Positions 11,170-22,849 of a stretch of DNA of 64,000 bases are shown piece by piece. The notes under the pieces were generated by a model. That model did no database searches. It saw only the letters and a program-made list of their open reading frames with translations, and was not told the origin of the DNA. The position numbers and the translations under genes were made by a program. The number at the start of each line of letters is the position of its first letter. The stretch's first letter is position 1. This DNA is from Haliclona indistincta (Eukaryota; Porifera; Demospongiae; Haplosclerida; Chalinidae): assembly GCA_964017065.1 (NCBI GenBank), contig OZ024783.1:3335665-3399664 (forward strand), read 5' to 3'.

Positions 11170-12142
11170 TCCCTTGCTGCTATGGTTCGATGAGCTGACA
11201 GCTAGCTCAATGTTGTGCTCGCTAGCAGTGGTGAGTAGCTTATCATCATCAGGGAGTGGATGTCGATAACATTTCTTTAGAAACTGTTTCTTGGTGATAG
11301 CTGAGGCCAGAAATACATCATCCACCGGTCATTAGTGACTGAGTATGTCATTATACCTGTTGTGTTTGAATGAGATGAAGAGGTGATGGAGGAGGAGAGC
11401 AAATGACTGTCACACTCTTTAATCATTTTTGCTGCAGTCATACAAAGTTGTCACACGATGCCTCATCGCAAAGAATTTCATTTCTCACCTGATTTGCTTG
11501 GAGGAGGAGACAATGATGACTGTCTAGTGATGGAGGATGGTATCATACTAACATTGGTCTGTGCTGTAAGACACTGTCACATGTTATTCCACCATACACA
11601 CATTCTGTACTCACCAGCTGATGTGTTTGGTGGTAGGGATGACACCTGTTGAGGAGTGTGCAGTGACTTGAGTTGAGCTACATCAGAACACCATGCACTG
11701 GTCAGTGGATGTACTCAGACACACATTATCACACTCACCACATGTGGACCTCAGCTTGCCATAGAGGTGCTGTATTGAACTGTCCTTCTCTAGTGCTTCC
11801 ACAAACTTGTGGTAGTTGCTGGGGTCTTGTCGGATTGTTGTTTCTGTTGCAACTAGTAGCTCAGTCACTTTCTGTTCTCTCAGTGTTAGCTCATTGATCT
11901 TGTCTCTTGTGTGACGAGATAGTAGACCAGCAGAGTACAGTCTCGCTGCCAGTGGGACGGGGTTCCTGATGTCTTCTAACATGTCAGCATAATGCCTTTG
12001 GAACGAGCGGTACTCAGCGATCTCGGTCTCCTAAACAGCAGGCGAAGATTAAAAATTATTATTTATATACTACATGCAACAATACAGCTATGGACTAATT
12101 AGACTAAAGAAACAGTCTTACTTGATCGGCACAAGACGCCAT
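11170..12142 (-). pseudogene. NLR B: truncated death-fold/pre-NACHT copy
   Basis: Exons 12142-12122 (MASCADQ), 12030-11739 (CARD-like, PSNYHKFVEALEKDSS), 11677-11615 and 11563-11489 keep valid splice sites. A further exon begins near 11430 (after TGCAG). There a one-base deletion relative to NLR A near 11300 breaks the frame. The homology stops at about 11180, before the NACHT P-loop, where a Ser/Gly-rich frame takes over. No ATPase domain remains, so this is a dead copy. Confidence 0.8.
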
Positions 12143-13232
12143 AACTGTCAACAAAACGAGCCACACCTTTCAAGGCCAAGGGCGTAGCTATGCAGTTGTC
12201 AATGAATCTGATTATCTAGTGCATTCAATTGTTGATAGAATTTCACACAATAAGTGATAGTACAGAATATTTTACTCAATACCAAACAGTGCAGTGATGT
12301 TAGTGTCTATTGTGAGAATGCATTATAATTATAGTGGGTTTTGCAAGCCTTGCTGTTTAGCTGCATTGCCATGGTGATGAGTTGGTTCCCCTTGTCTAGC
12401 ATTAATTTTGTCAGACACGAATAATCTTCCATATCTGCAGTGCTGTTATCAGGAATGGAGTAGTGTGGAGCTGTCCTGCTGCTGGTGGTCAGCTTGGCTG
12501 TTGTCCTTACTGATGTGTACTGGTTCCCATCAGTATCTTGCTGTCCTGCTGCTGATAGTAGCTGAGTGTAGTGAGTACCATAGCAATCTGGAGCTGCTGA
12601 TCCAGGTGAGCTACTAGCTGTGGTCATGTACTGAGAGCATGGTTCTCATGTGCTAGGGTTTATTCTAGTGTACACAGATGGTGGTGTGAGTGGTTTCTTG
12701 GCTTTCCTTGTAGCATGTACAGTGATTGATTTACCAGCTGATGGTTGACGTATTGCATTCACTGGTTCACTGTATATGAGTTAGTGTCTATGCATTGAGG
12801 GACATCTTGAATGAAGACTCTCGCTGGTTGGACAAGTGTTGGTTTCTTCTCTGCAGCACTTGGTAAAACAGAATCAACTGGGTCCTCATATCCAGAGACC
12901 ACTGAGTCAGAGTGATTTTTCTTTACTGAAGTCTTTCTATCCTCATCATAGAGTGAATAACTGTTGTAATCAGTAGATCCAGATGATCTTCTTAGTTTTC
13001 TCTTTTTTGTTCTAATAAAAGTTTATTATTAATAGGTTAGATAGTGTTGTTTCTTACTGTGCATAGTAGTAGCATCCGATGATAATAGCAACTATGAGAG
13101 CAACTACTAGAATTATCACGATAACTGATAGAACAGTGGCAGTGGCTATTATTGGAACAAGCCCTTGTTGACCTGAAGAGAGTGAGTGAGAGAGAGAAAA
13201 ATAAATGGAGAGAGAATTAGAGAGCAAGGGAG

Positions 13233-13412
13233 CAGTGGCAGTTTTAGTACAAAGTTTTCAGGGGCCATAATTATTTAGTAAATAGATACTAGTGGGCCTC
13301 AGGTGGGCTTGTACAGTTTTTATAATATCCATTGTGTGGCTTATTAGTGGCTAATCTACTATGAAAGTTTAGGGAGCCATGGCCTCCCCAGGCTCCTCTA
13401 GAACCAATACTG
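13233..13412. mobile_element. hAT-like MITE in receptor B intron
   Basis: Diverged copy of the element at 8194-8359 at the same intron position. Ends are CAGTGGCAG and AATACTG, flanked by CAAGGGAG and CAAGGTAG. Shared position shows that it was present before receptor A and B separated. Confidence 0.7.
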
Positions 13413-14965
13413 CAAGGTAGAGGGTAAGAGAGGCGTTGGTGCTGAATTATCTTGCAACCTCAATTAGGACATGTATAGGTACAATTCCTACCGAGTGCTG
13501 ATTGTGGTGTTGTCTGTCCACATTCAGTGATGAAGGTGTTGACATTATTCAAATTGTAAGGTACATACAAGATCACATTGAGTGCGGTCACTGTGTATCT
13601 CACTCCAGCTGTCAAACCATCAATCACTGTTTCATTCCTGAGTGTTGTCTGTCAATAGAACAGCATATACTCACTCACTGACACACTCACCTTGTTATAC
13701 ACTAGTCTGTTTTGATTGTCTCTGATTATCACCTGATAGCCAATGGCTGGCTTGCTATGGACAGTATCATGACAAGGTCTAGTCACCTCATCCCAAGTGA
13801 CATGAAGACTGGTCTCATTGAGCACAGTAACTCGAGGCATAGGACAATCACTGATACTGGTCAATACACACTCAGCTATTGTGATAAAGATTTTAAATGC
13901 ACAAACTCTTCTTTTGATTCAATCTGCATGCATGGTGATGCATGTCTTAAATGGTTTTTGATCTATACTGTATTTTTACTGGTATAGCACATACCTGGTG
14001 GTAATGGTTGTGTTCCTGGACTCAGTGATGCTAAACTGGTGTAGTAGCCTCGCCTCACATTCGTTTCAAGATAATGTAATGTGTGTATACTGTTCTGATC
14101 ATTGTATGGAATGTACTTGATACTCAATACATCAGAGCTACCAACATATAGACCTTGTTCATCGACCGTCAATGTGCTGGGTACTGAATTAGTGGGAACA
14201 GATTGGTCAGAATTAATTTTATTAAGTAGTAGTTACCAGCTTGCATGCATGCATGTACTAAAATGGTGCTATAAAGTGAGTACAATGTTACCATGGAGTG
14301 ATGTCTAGATCTCTTTCCCTTGTTTGGTCAATCCATAGTAAGCATGCATGCATGAGTAAGTATTTGTCACTTTGACTATCATCACTGCACACACTATTCC
14401 TACTAGCAGAGAGTGTGCTGGACTACATGATGCTTACTGTTGTCATCATCTGGAAAAGGGTTATTGTATTTCATTGCTGGACACCTTGATCCACTATATG
14501 ATATCTGGGTTATATCTCCTGTGTACTGTTGTACAGTAAAGAGACATCCGGTCACTATATTAACTGCCAATGCTGTGCCAATGTGTTTTTTAACAGTTAT
14601 CCGTCCTCCTTTTGTGAGATTTTTTATGATCAGGCAATTTGTACTATCACATGTCAGAATAAAGAACATTGTCCTGCAGATAAGAACATGGAGTAATATT
14701 TTGCAATTGGAGCCAGATTGCTCTCGACACCAGAGGAACAAAGCAACTAGGGTAACAATTAATAGCTTATGCATTTGAAATTCATGTCTGCTCAACAACA
14801 CATTCCACTCATCAACAATGCATTAGCATTAGAACAGTGGCTATGTTTAAGTTGATGAGTACTTGGTTTAATTTATCAATGTGCTACAGATTATCTCACC
14901 CTCGGTATGGATCAATAGCCATTGAGTGTACTCGTCCCCAAGACACACCAGAATATAGTTCTCTT

Positions 14966-15476
14966 CTTCCTACTCCTCCTGCTCTAGCTCTATCTAACCC
15001 TCTCACTTCTACTCGAGCATTCTCTCACGCCTCTCTAATTTTTTCTCTACTTCTATCTTTTATTCTAATTATTTCTCTTCATTGAAAGTTCCTGCCCTCA
15101 TCGCTTTCTAAACTCTACTAAGCCTGTACTTGTTGTGACATCTTCCTAAGCCTGTACTTGTTGACCTCTTGCTCAATCTACTGTTCTAGATCTCTTGTTT
15201 ACTGACCTGTTCACTTAACTATATTTGATTCTACCTTTCTATACTATTATTATATTCGTGGCTGACCTCTTCTAACCATTCACCTATACTTGTGGCTACT
15301 GATCGGTGACTTCTTTCACGTATCTGGACTCATGCTATTCTACATTATTTATTATCTCTGTATACTTGTTTATTCATTTGGGTACACACCTTGTATTAGC
15401 ATGCATTGCTATTTGTGTGTGTCCATGCAATTTGCTAAACTATTATTAAAAAAAAAAAAAAAAAAAAATACATTAA
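14966..15476 (+). mobile_element. poly-A-ended insertion in a receptor coding exon
   Basis: About 500 bases of CT-rich sequence end in a run of about 21 A (15448-15468). In the unit 4 remnant the flanking coding sequences (around GTGTCTAACG and AGTTGAACTA) are continuous, so this block is an insertion, with loss of about 11 target bases. A 3' poly-A tail points to LINE-type retroposition of some transcript. No RT, tRNA-like head or protein could be recognised, so family is unknown. Confidence 0.55.
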
Positions 15477-16129
15477 ACACTATCCCACTCTCTCCTGCTG
15501 GAGATGTTTTGCCGACAATCAACCTATCTTCAGGCTCAAAGCTGCTAGCATACACAGCCCCGCCCACCCAATCATAGGCTAGTGCTTGTGGAGTAAAATT
15601 AAAAGGTTTTCCGAACACCTAAAAATGAGAAGGAAGTTATTCTTCACCTATAATATCACCTCTCACCTTTCCACCCACTTGTTGATCGATCGGTGTGATC
15701 ATGATTGACTGATTGTTGATGTAGAACACAGATCGAGTTAATGTATCAACTGTGTTAGGAGAGATGATAGGTGTAGTAACCGTGACTGTATTGTTCTCAG
15801 CCAATATTCTTGATACTCTTTGAGAGCTAATTTTTGCTGTTGCAAACACTTGTTGCAGTGGATAAGGAGCTAAAAATAATAATATAAAAATTAAGTGAGT
15901 AAAAATTGAGTAAAGAGTACATATTGAAAATTGTAAAAATTGCTTCTGTGTAAAAATTGTAAGTGAGTAAATTGTGAGTGAGTAAAATTGTGAGTGAGTA
16001 GAAATTGTTCTTTGGTCTGTACCTGTGATGAACAATCTCAAGTACCATTGAGACCATGTGGGAATTATAATTCTGTTGATGAATTCTCACTTGATGAAGC
16101 TCGCACCTATAATGAACATGTTATCATTG

Positions 16130-16290
16130 TTATTACAAGAAAATAAAAAGATTTCTAACGAAATCAGAAGGATGTAGGGATAAAGAAATCTGCTACTGGT
16201 ACACAATGTAAACCAACAAGGAACAAGCATGGAATGGTAACACGATTGACTTGCTAACAGACCAGAGATCCCTACATCAGTGGCTGTACA
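16130..16290. repeat. single arm of the foldback repeat seen at 27783-28177
   Basis: From ACAAGAAAATAAAAAGATTTC to CATCAGTGGCTGTACA this is nearly the left arm of the foldback at 27783-28177. Unit 1 lacks it at the matching place (about 1740), so it inserted in unit 3 after the duplication, or lost its second arm. Confidence 0.6.
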
Positions 16291-16354
16291 TAATATTTTA
16301 ATTATCAGCATTTGTGGTCAAGACTGTCATGCTTAGTCTCCACTGTCATGTTCA

Positions 16355-16470
16355 GCTTATAGCTACTGGTACAGCTTCTTCACTGTATCTGTTGTCAATT
16401 AATTTGCACTGATCTGCCTGAAATTCCACCGTGGCATAAGCTCCATCGGTGCATTCATTGTCAATGGTAA
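16355..16470 (-). CDS. possible small terminal exon, unrecognised
   Basis: A minus frame encodes a short Cys-containing stretch (DNECTDGAYATVEFQADQC) ending PVAIS-stop. An AG preceded by a CA-rich tract lies upstream. There is no match I recognise, and it could be chance. Adjacent 16479-16521 is a TG/GT microsatellite. Confidence 0.25.
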
Positions 16471-16478
16471 ATCTACAT

Positions 16479-16521
16479 GTTGTGTGTGTGTGTGTGTGCG
16501 TGTGTGTGTGTGTGTGTGTGT
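16479..16521. repeat. (TG)n microsatellite
   Basis: Dinucleotide TG run of about 43 bases with one TGCG interruption, between the receptor and BUD13 exons. Confidence 0.9.
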
Positions 16522-16767
16522 TGTTTTCTTGAAACTACCCACCCATCATGTACACTGTCTATTGTAGTTAATAGAGCCAAGAAGCCTTGCTATGATAACA
16601 AATCCCAATTTGCTGTGTACCAGTGTGTGTGGTTCATGCTTTTAATAATGGCTCATATTTTATTTTCCTCACAAAGATGGAAGACAATAAACAGTATTCT
16701 GTATGCGAATTTTGCTATCACTGCTGACATAATCTAATTGACAGATTTTTGATGACTCTTTTTATAG

Positions 16768-16958
16768 AATGGCTCAGGTCAACTCAGCTCAAGAGAAATT
16801 AGAGGATGAGTTATATGAGATGACTAAACAACTCGCTAGGTCACGAGAAGATGAGGATTTGGAGAGATTACTGAAGGGAAGAGATAGGGAAGGAGATCCC
16901 ATGCTAGCCTTCATACAGAAGAAAAAGAAGAGAGAACTGCAGCTATCAGGAAAGAAAG
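16768..16958 (+). CDS. BUD13: BUD13 penultimate exon (unit 3)
   Basis: After acceptor TTTATAG the exon encodes EDEDLERLLKGRDREGDPM and AFIQKKKKRE, the conserved BUD13 region (acidic 'DEDLxRxL' helix, 'REGDPM', basic stretch). It ends GGAAAGAAAG before GT in phase 1, which joins exactly to the exon at 24739. BUD13 belongs to the nuclear RES complex that helps activate the spliceosome and retain unspliced mRNA. Exons for the long N-terminal half were not found upstream, where receptor B lies. So only the C-terminal Bud13 domain is represented. Confidence 0.85.
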
Positions 16959-17076
16959 GTGACCATCATAACATTTCACTGGATGTTAGTAATGTTTAGG
17001 AGGTGTTTAAGCGATCATTTTAGACTCGGCACAACACTCGCCGAAATAATGTCTAACCTGTATTCATGATTGTCAG

Positions 17077-17372
17077 CAGTGCCGGATTTACAACTTTTGG
17101 GCCCAAGGGGGCTACTTTGTTATGGAGCCCTATATGGGGCATGAAAAATTTGGGAATTAGACTAGAACCCAGCCCAATTTTTATATGACGAGCGACAGTC
17201 ACTCTATCACGATACTGATACTGATACCGTCTGTAGTCGACTGTAAGCAGTAGTTTTCCCCAGGAAAAAAGTTAACAGGGTAGATTAAAAAGTTTTTGTA
17301 TGCAATTGGGGGCCCCCAATGGCTGGGGGCTGGGGCTGTAGCCCCTAAAGCCCTTGCATAAATCCGGCACTG
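17077..17372. mobile_element. hAT-like MITE (296 bp) in BUD13 intron
   Basis: Ends CAGTGCCGGATTTA and TAAATCCGGCACTG are perfect inverted repeats. Flanking 8-mers ATTGTCAG (17069-17076) and ACTGTCAG (17373-17380) are an 8-bp target duplication with one change. Too short to code for transposase. Confidence 0.85.
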
Positions 17373-17493
17373 ACTGTCAGTAAGCTCGTGTGTTGGTCAA
17401 GTTGATTGTGAAAAGGCTAGATATAGCGATTACAGGACAAATTAATTTTGGTTATGGGATAGATAACTAACACGAGATTGCATATGTAGATCT

Positions 17494-17839
17494 TTAACAG
17501 CTAATCAGAGTTGTGAAGCATAGGTGGCGAGAGGGCCACCTATTGTAACTGTTGGTAGAAAACAGAGGAAGGTGTGCATGTGAGCGAAGGCGCACAACGA
17601 GAAGGATGGGTACCAGACTGAGCATGCATGCACTGCATAGGGACATGCATAAATTACGTGCAGCGTAGCTGAGGGGTACTGTGATCCCGCAGAACGCATG
17701 CGCACTACAATGATATTGACCTGCAAGTGCATGGTTGATTCGAAGTCATCTGGCATTTGGCCCTCTAGTTCTACGCTTTCTTCGCTTTACAAATTGGAGG
17801 GTTAGCTGCAGGACGAAGGCAGTAGCCTTCGTCCTGGCC
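17494..17839 (-). repeat. split direct repeat B2
   Basis: 346-bp 3' terminal repeat; the same sequence recurs exactly 600 bases to the right (B1). The copies diverge at TGGCCT versus TGGCCC. The small open frame inside is duplicated with it and is not taken as a gene. Confidence 0.9.
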
Positions 17840-17986
17840 TAACCCGGCTCATGATGAGGAGATCGTACTCAACCTCTGTTTCGTCACATTGAGAATGCGA
17901 CATAGGTATCCTCAATGGAGATAGTGGGTGATTTGAAGAGGGAGGGAGCTGCCGGATATTGAGGTAGGCAGAATTGATGGGTGGGA

Positions 17987-18093
17987 GCTGCAAAATGGTG
18001 GTAGATTTTGTCGCGTGGTGGATCACGTGAGTAGAAGTGAGGACACACCTCCTCTGCAGTTAACTCTGTTTAATTGTGCCAATTAAACAACAT
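17987..18093 (-). repeat. split direct repeat A2
   Basis: 107-bp copy of the 5' terminal repeat A1 (24586-24692), from GCTGCAAAATGG to AAACAACAT. It abuts B1 with no spacer. 147 bases of element-specific sequence separate it from B2. Confidence 0.9.
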
Positions 18094-18439
18094 TTAACAG
18101 CTAATCAGAGTTGTGAAGCATAGGTGGCGAGAGGGCCACCTATTGTAACTGTTGGTAGAAAACAGAGGAAGGTGTGCATGTGAGCGAAGGCGCACAACGA
18201 GAAGGATGGGTACCAGACTGAGCATGCATGCACTGCATAGGGACATGCATAAATTACGTGCAGCGTAGCTGAGGGGTACTGTGATCCCGCAGAACGCATG
18301 CGCACTACAATGATATTGACCTGCAAGTGCATGGTTGATTCGAAGTCATCTGGCATTTGGCCCTCTAGTTCTACGCTTTCTTCGCTTTACAAATTGGAGG
18401 GTTAGCTGCAGGACGAAGGCAGTAGCCTTCGTCCTGGCC
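18094..18439 (-). repeat. split direct repeat B1
   Basis: 346-bp internal copy of B2 downstream of the recombinase gene. Identity to B2 supports recent mobility. Confidence 0.9.
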
Positions 18440-18705
18440 CAGGGAAGAAATATGCTGACCCTCCAAGAAATTTTTCTTAGAGTTCTACTATAGGTTCTTA
18501 TGATTTTCTGATGGGACCAATGCTTTTATCAACATCATGTAATAATAGGTGAGATGTAAACACTCAGTATGAATAGACTGATAATTATGCAGTACCGCGG
18601 TTTTTGATTATAGGTATAGTTATGACACTAGCACACCAGGTACACAATGAGTTTACATGATTATTACAGTGAGTTTGGAGAGTTGAGGTGATGATCTGGG
18701 ACTTG

Positions 18706-20300
18706 TTAGGCTGAGAGAGTCGCCGAGATGCTTGAAAGGGTTTGCCGAGGGGTCCTTACGTATGGTTGGTAGGCGGAACTTTCCCAACGCCCCAGCATTT
18801 TTATGGTGGAGTCCGGTATGCCTTGTTGAGCTGCGGTTGTAGCTGCTCCGATGCGGAAGCTGTGACCACAGTACTGTGACTGGTCGATGCCGCTCGCAGA
18901 TAAACCGGCGCGAAGCGCTGTGACAAAGTGGGACCTAGTGAGAGGACGGCCGTCGTTCAGCCTGAAGAGAGGGCCTTGGTCCCCACCTCTCTTGGCTAGG
19001 TATGCGAGCATCGCCATGACGGGACAGAGGTCGTTGTTAGTACGACCGATAAATATAGAAATCCCTTTACGGAATGGGTCCGTTTTTGAAGCTTTTAGAC
19101 GGATCTCCATCACAGTCGGGGATGTGGGACTGTCGAGGGCGAGATCGTTAAACGTCAGGTGCGTCGAGTGATCGAACGCCTCGTGAGATGGTACCGTCAT
19201 TTCGCCGACCCTGAGGAACCCGAAGAAACATGTGGTGGACGCCGCCCACAGCATAGCGGTGTTGTGGTTCTCGGCGGATTGATCCCATGCGTTCTTTAGT
19301 TGCCGGAGAATGCATGGGGTGATTGGGAGCCGTGGACGGGGCTGTGTGCCCTGTTTTGATTGGGAAATTTTTATACCCCGTAGGACTTGCGAGAGGCGGG
19401 GCATCTCGCAGATACGAGGGTCTGGGTAGCCCATGGAGACTTGTAGGTGGCGTAACGCTGATAAGTATGATTTAATTGTTGAGGCTGAAACCTTTTCGTT
19501 AGCCAAGTACGCTATGTAGTGGCATAATAATGATTCAGATACAGGTAGACATGGTTGGTTAATATTGTTACAGAATTTGATAAACCTAGACTTAGCTGAG
19601 GAGTAAGATCTGTTTGTTGCAGGGGCTAGGCCCTGGAAGTAATATTCACGAACTGAGTCGCCCAGGCTTTGCAGGTCCAGTCCGGTTGCTGGTGAACCAG
19701 GGTAGGGAACAGGCGGGGAGGGAGTGGGGTTGGGAAACTGGTTGGCCTGGCGGAAATTTGAACGGAAGTAAGGCAGATTATTTCTAGATAGGGCATCCGC
19801 TAAATCATTACTTTTTCCCGGTATGTGTTCGCTAACCAGGGTGAACTGGAAGGAGCATTCTAGCAGAGCGAGACACCTTAATAGGTGCATGGCCATAGAG
19901 TTGCTAGAGTAGTGGGAACCGATCATGTGCACGACTGCCATATTGTCGCAGTTGGCGCGGATCGTCAAGCCCTGCCATCTGTTGCCCCATGTGGCTGCAG
20001 CCATTACTATTGGCAGTAATTCCTTTATGGAGATGTCGAAGTGGGCAGCCTGAAGGTCCCACTGTAGATGGAACCACTCACGACCATGGAAGGCACCACA
20101 ACCCCAGCAGCCAGATGCGTCCGAGGTTATTTCACCGTCGGGCGAGTCGGCGTGAACGGGGGCGAGGATAGAGACGCCGTTCCATGACCGGGCCATTTGG
20201 TACCACCACTCTATATCTGAGCGGCAGTCTGCAAGGGGGCGTCTATGTGCTTCCTGGTTTTGGATAGTTTGATCACACGGTGTACGAATGCTCTGCCCGG
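18706..20300 (-). CDS. RNase H and tyrosine recombinase of the DIRS/Ngaro element
   Basis: The N-terminal third is RNase H with the acidic residues in SDASGCW, IKELLPIV, ANCDNM and DALSR. The C-terminal half is a tyrosine recombinase. A SAM-like N-terminal helical part (TNRSYSSAKSRFIKFC) leads to the catalytic core with R in FLRVGEM, H-x-x-R in GHSFRIGAATTAA, and the nucleophile Y in SSAYQPYVRTP. This enzyme integrates the circular cDNA without target duplication. The frame continues from the RT after a one-base shift near 20245, where a run of five C appears one base short. The remainder is open and ends at 18706. Confidence 0.9.
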
Positions 20301-21330
20301 CTTTATGACCTTTGCGGCGTGCTGGAGGGAGCCCAATAAGGACAGGAGCTCTCTTTTGGTGCATGATTTGCGGACTCGCCATTGTCGAAGTGACTGGACA
20401 AGCCTGGTCAGTTTGTCAGCCGGGAGGCGGAGTTGCATGAGCTCGGAGTCGAATTCAATGCCAAGTACAGTGAGCACCGTAGAGGGGCCTTCGCACTTTT
20501 CTGGGGCTATTGGAACGCCCAGAACGGCGCAAGACCGTAATAGTGTGGTGAGCGACAAGCTGCATTCATTGGAGTGGGGTTTTCCAACTATGATGTAGTC
20601 GTCCACGTAGTGAAATATGTTGTGGGCGCCTTGGTGACGGATGACCCATTCTAAGGCATCAGCGACTGCCGTAAATATGATGGGGGCTGAACGTAGGCCA
20701 AATGGCAGAGCTTTGTCTAAGAATAGGTCTCCTCTCCACTGCATGGCCAGGAGTAGGCGGTCAGATGGGGACACTGGGATGTTGTGGAATGCCTCTTGGA
20801 CGTCCGCTTTTGCCATCTGGGAGCCTTGCCCGAGGCGGAGCACGGTGTTGGCAATGACGTCAGTGGAGATGTAGGAGATGGAGCAGTGCTCGCCTTTGAT
20901 GAAGTCGTTCACGCTGTGACCTTTGGGTGCGGACAGGTCTACGATTAGCCGCCACTTATCTGGCTTATGTTTTTTGGGAATAACGCCAAAGGCGCTTAGC
21001 TGGAACCGTGGTAGGTTGGGAGGTGGGAGGCTAACAATGCGGCCCTGGGAAATCTCGTTCCGAAGGTACGAGTCAACTTGATCGGGGTGATCGTATGCCG
21101 AGCTCATATTTTTGCGAGCTGGCCTGAGGGACGCGTTTCTGTAGTCGAAACCGATTCTGAATCCGTGAGCGATGCCGCTGAGGATATAATTTTTAAACTG
21201 GACATCTGGGTGGTCGTTCAGCATAGAGATCCAGGCTGATATGATCAAGGGAGTGGTGATGACCTGCAGTTCGCTTGGGAGGAGAATTGGAACTGCGGGA
21301 ACACACTCGTCCAGTTTTTGGAGACGGTGG
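20243..21330 (-). CDS. reverse transcriptase of the DIRS/Ngaro element
   Basis: RT palm and fingers are recognisable: KWRLIVDLSAPKGHSVND, KADVQEAFHNIPV, PFGLRSAP and the catalytic box YVDDYIIVG, then the thumb (GIEFDSELMQLRLPADKL). The frame before the first ATG at 21248 continues a further 20-30 codons (VITTPLIISAWI), so the protein probably starts upstream or is translated from a spliced or fused frame. It runs into the RNase H frame by a single-base shift, arguing for one polyprotein. Confidence 0.88.
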
Positions 21331-21657
21331 AGGTAGGGGTAGGGATAGGACAGGCAGTCAGGTGTGTAACCTGGTTCTCCTGTGTATCATGAGAATTGAG
21401 GTGATTATGCTGTAGCAATGAGGTTCCCATAACCATAGTACGTACCACGTGCATTATATAATAATGAGATATATGTCATTGATATCTTATATATATTTTG
21501 GGCAGCACAGTTGTAATGGGAGGATAAATGAGAGAGGGCGTAAGCCTGTAGGCCGAGAGCCCGTTGTTGGATACAATTTGAAGTATGCATACTGATAAGT
21601 ATGAGTAGCATGTGATGGCTTTTTTTTTTTTTTTTTCTTAGGGTGCTTGGGCCAGGT

Positions 21658-22600
21658 TCATTGAGGCTGGGCTTGCTTTGCCTGAGGGCAGCTTTTGAGA
21701 GGGTGAGCTCCGGAGCACTCCAAACATTTATGTTGGCGGTGGCACTTTTTGCCGAATCTGCATCCCCTGGCAGAATTGTAATTGATGCAAATTATGGGAG
21801 TCTTACTAGATGAAGGCTCGCCTGGCTTGTGTGGAGGGGCCAGTTTGGGAGTTTTGGCAGACTTTGGTTTCATTGGACATGCGTCTGATGCATGGTCCAG
21901 GGAATGGCAGTGGTAGCACCATGACTGATTCTCTTTGCCCTGCCCATTGAAACATTGGGCGAACAGTGTGGCATCGATTTGGGAGAGAGAGGATAGACCC
22001 TGGTCTGCCACTGATTGCCTAAAGTTCTGATCAAAAACGATCCAGCTAGGCCATTTGTATCGCTCTGAGGCCCGGCATATGTGGCACATGTAGCCTAGGA
22101 GGTCAGGTAGGCGTTCTGGGTGCCTAGTGCAAATGACGGCCATGTAGATGGCGAAGCACTGGACCCAGACCCCTAGGTCGGGGATTACTTTCCTCTGTTG
22201 GAGGAGATCGATGGGGTTCACAAGCAGGACGCTGCTTTCCAGTGTAGATAGAGCATTGGGAGTAAGGGATTTTCCTTTTGCTGGAGGAAGCTCAGTGAAG
22301 TCGATATATTCTCCGAGGAGAATTTTGTCTCTTGTTTTGGCTGGGATTGAAGGTATGCCATAGCCAATAGGGACTTGGAGGGAGGAGCTTGGAATATTAT
22401 GAGCTATGGTGCTCATCACTTGAGATGAGGCTGGGGCCTGTATGTTTGGCAGCATCCTGATGTTGGACGGAATAGCTGCATTGTGAGGTATAGACCCGAG
22501 CCTGGGACCTGTGGCGTGAGAATGATAATCGTTCAGGTTTGCCGTGGCTTGGGGGTATTTAGTAGGCAAGAGAAATTGTATGGGAGTTTTTGGCAGGGGA
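21658..22600 (-). CDS. gag C-terminal part with three zinc fingers
   Basis: An open frame of about 303 residues from a non-ATG codon, extending a few codons to a stop near 22640. It holds a capsid-like helical region (VWVQCFAIYMAVI) and, at the C-terminus, CYHCHSLDHASDAC (CX2CX4HX4C), CINYNSARGCRFGKKCHRQH (CCCH, CX8CX5CX3H) and CLECSGAHPLKSC. Triple Cys/His modules like this are typical of DIRS-group gag proteins and bind template RNA. A possible acceptor (TTACTCAG) near 22613 could join it to the upstream gag part. Confidence 0.75.
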
Positions 22601-22849
22601 GTTATGCCCGGCTGAGTAATGGTTGGCAGGGGTTAGAGACCCCATTGGGGGATGGATTTTTGGTAACCCTGTTGGGTGAAGGATCAAGTTTGCTCGTACG
22701 ATTGTGTACCCTTCTATGTTAGGTTGAGGGTTTTGTTTTAGAGAGAACCATGCTACAAGCTGAGTTGGCTGGAAAGGTTCTGGACGTCCAGCTGAGTTGA
22801 ATTGCAGGGTTTGGATACACTGCTTTGAGGTAATGACGGTTTTGATTAC

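Larger units (their letters stand above)
12341..16106 (-). pseudogene. Receptor B: YWTD propeller-FN3-TM receptor, broken
   Basis: This copy shows the widest exon set: 16106-16023, 15869-15648, 15618 to about 15477, about 14965-14900, 14673-14438, 14183-13995, 13875-13691, 13648-13492, 13172-13058 and 13011 to about 12341. Exons near 14900 and 14673 join to give AIDPYRG-TMFFIL, a typical LDLR class B junction. A second blade (ALAVNIVTGCLFTVQQYTG) follows, then FN3, membrane helix and tail. Damage: exon 16106-16023 is 8 bases longer than in unit 1 and carries an in-frame TGA; a poly-A-ended insertion interrupts the exon spanning 15477/14965; the tail has a 2-base insertion near 12775 and a CGA-to-TGA nonsense change near 12648. 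The gene model is inferred from splice signals and paralogue comparison. Confidence 0.7.

Noticed and set aside
14403..14801. Minus frame beginning MHKLLIVTLVALFLW as a signal-peptide first exon
   Set aside because: The acceptor at 14674 joins the later part of this frame to the LDLR-B exon ending at 14900 (AIDPYRG/TMFFIL). The hydrophobic start is then intronic and its resemblance to a signal peptide is probably chance.
17505..18356. Duplicated 83-residue frames
   Set aside because: They lie entirely inside the B1/B2 terminal repeats of the retrotransposon and show no domain.
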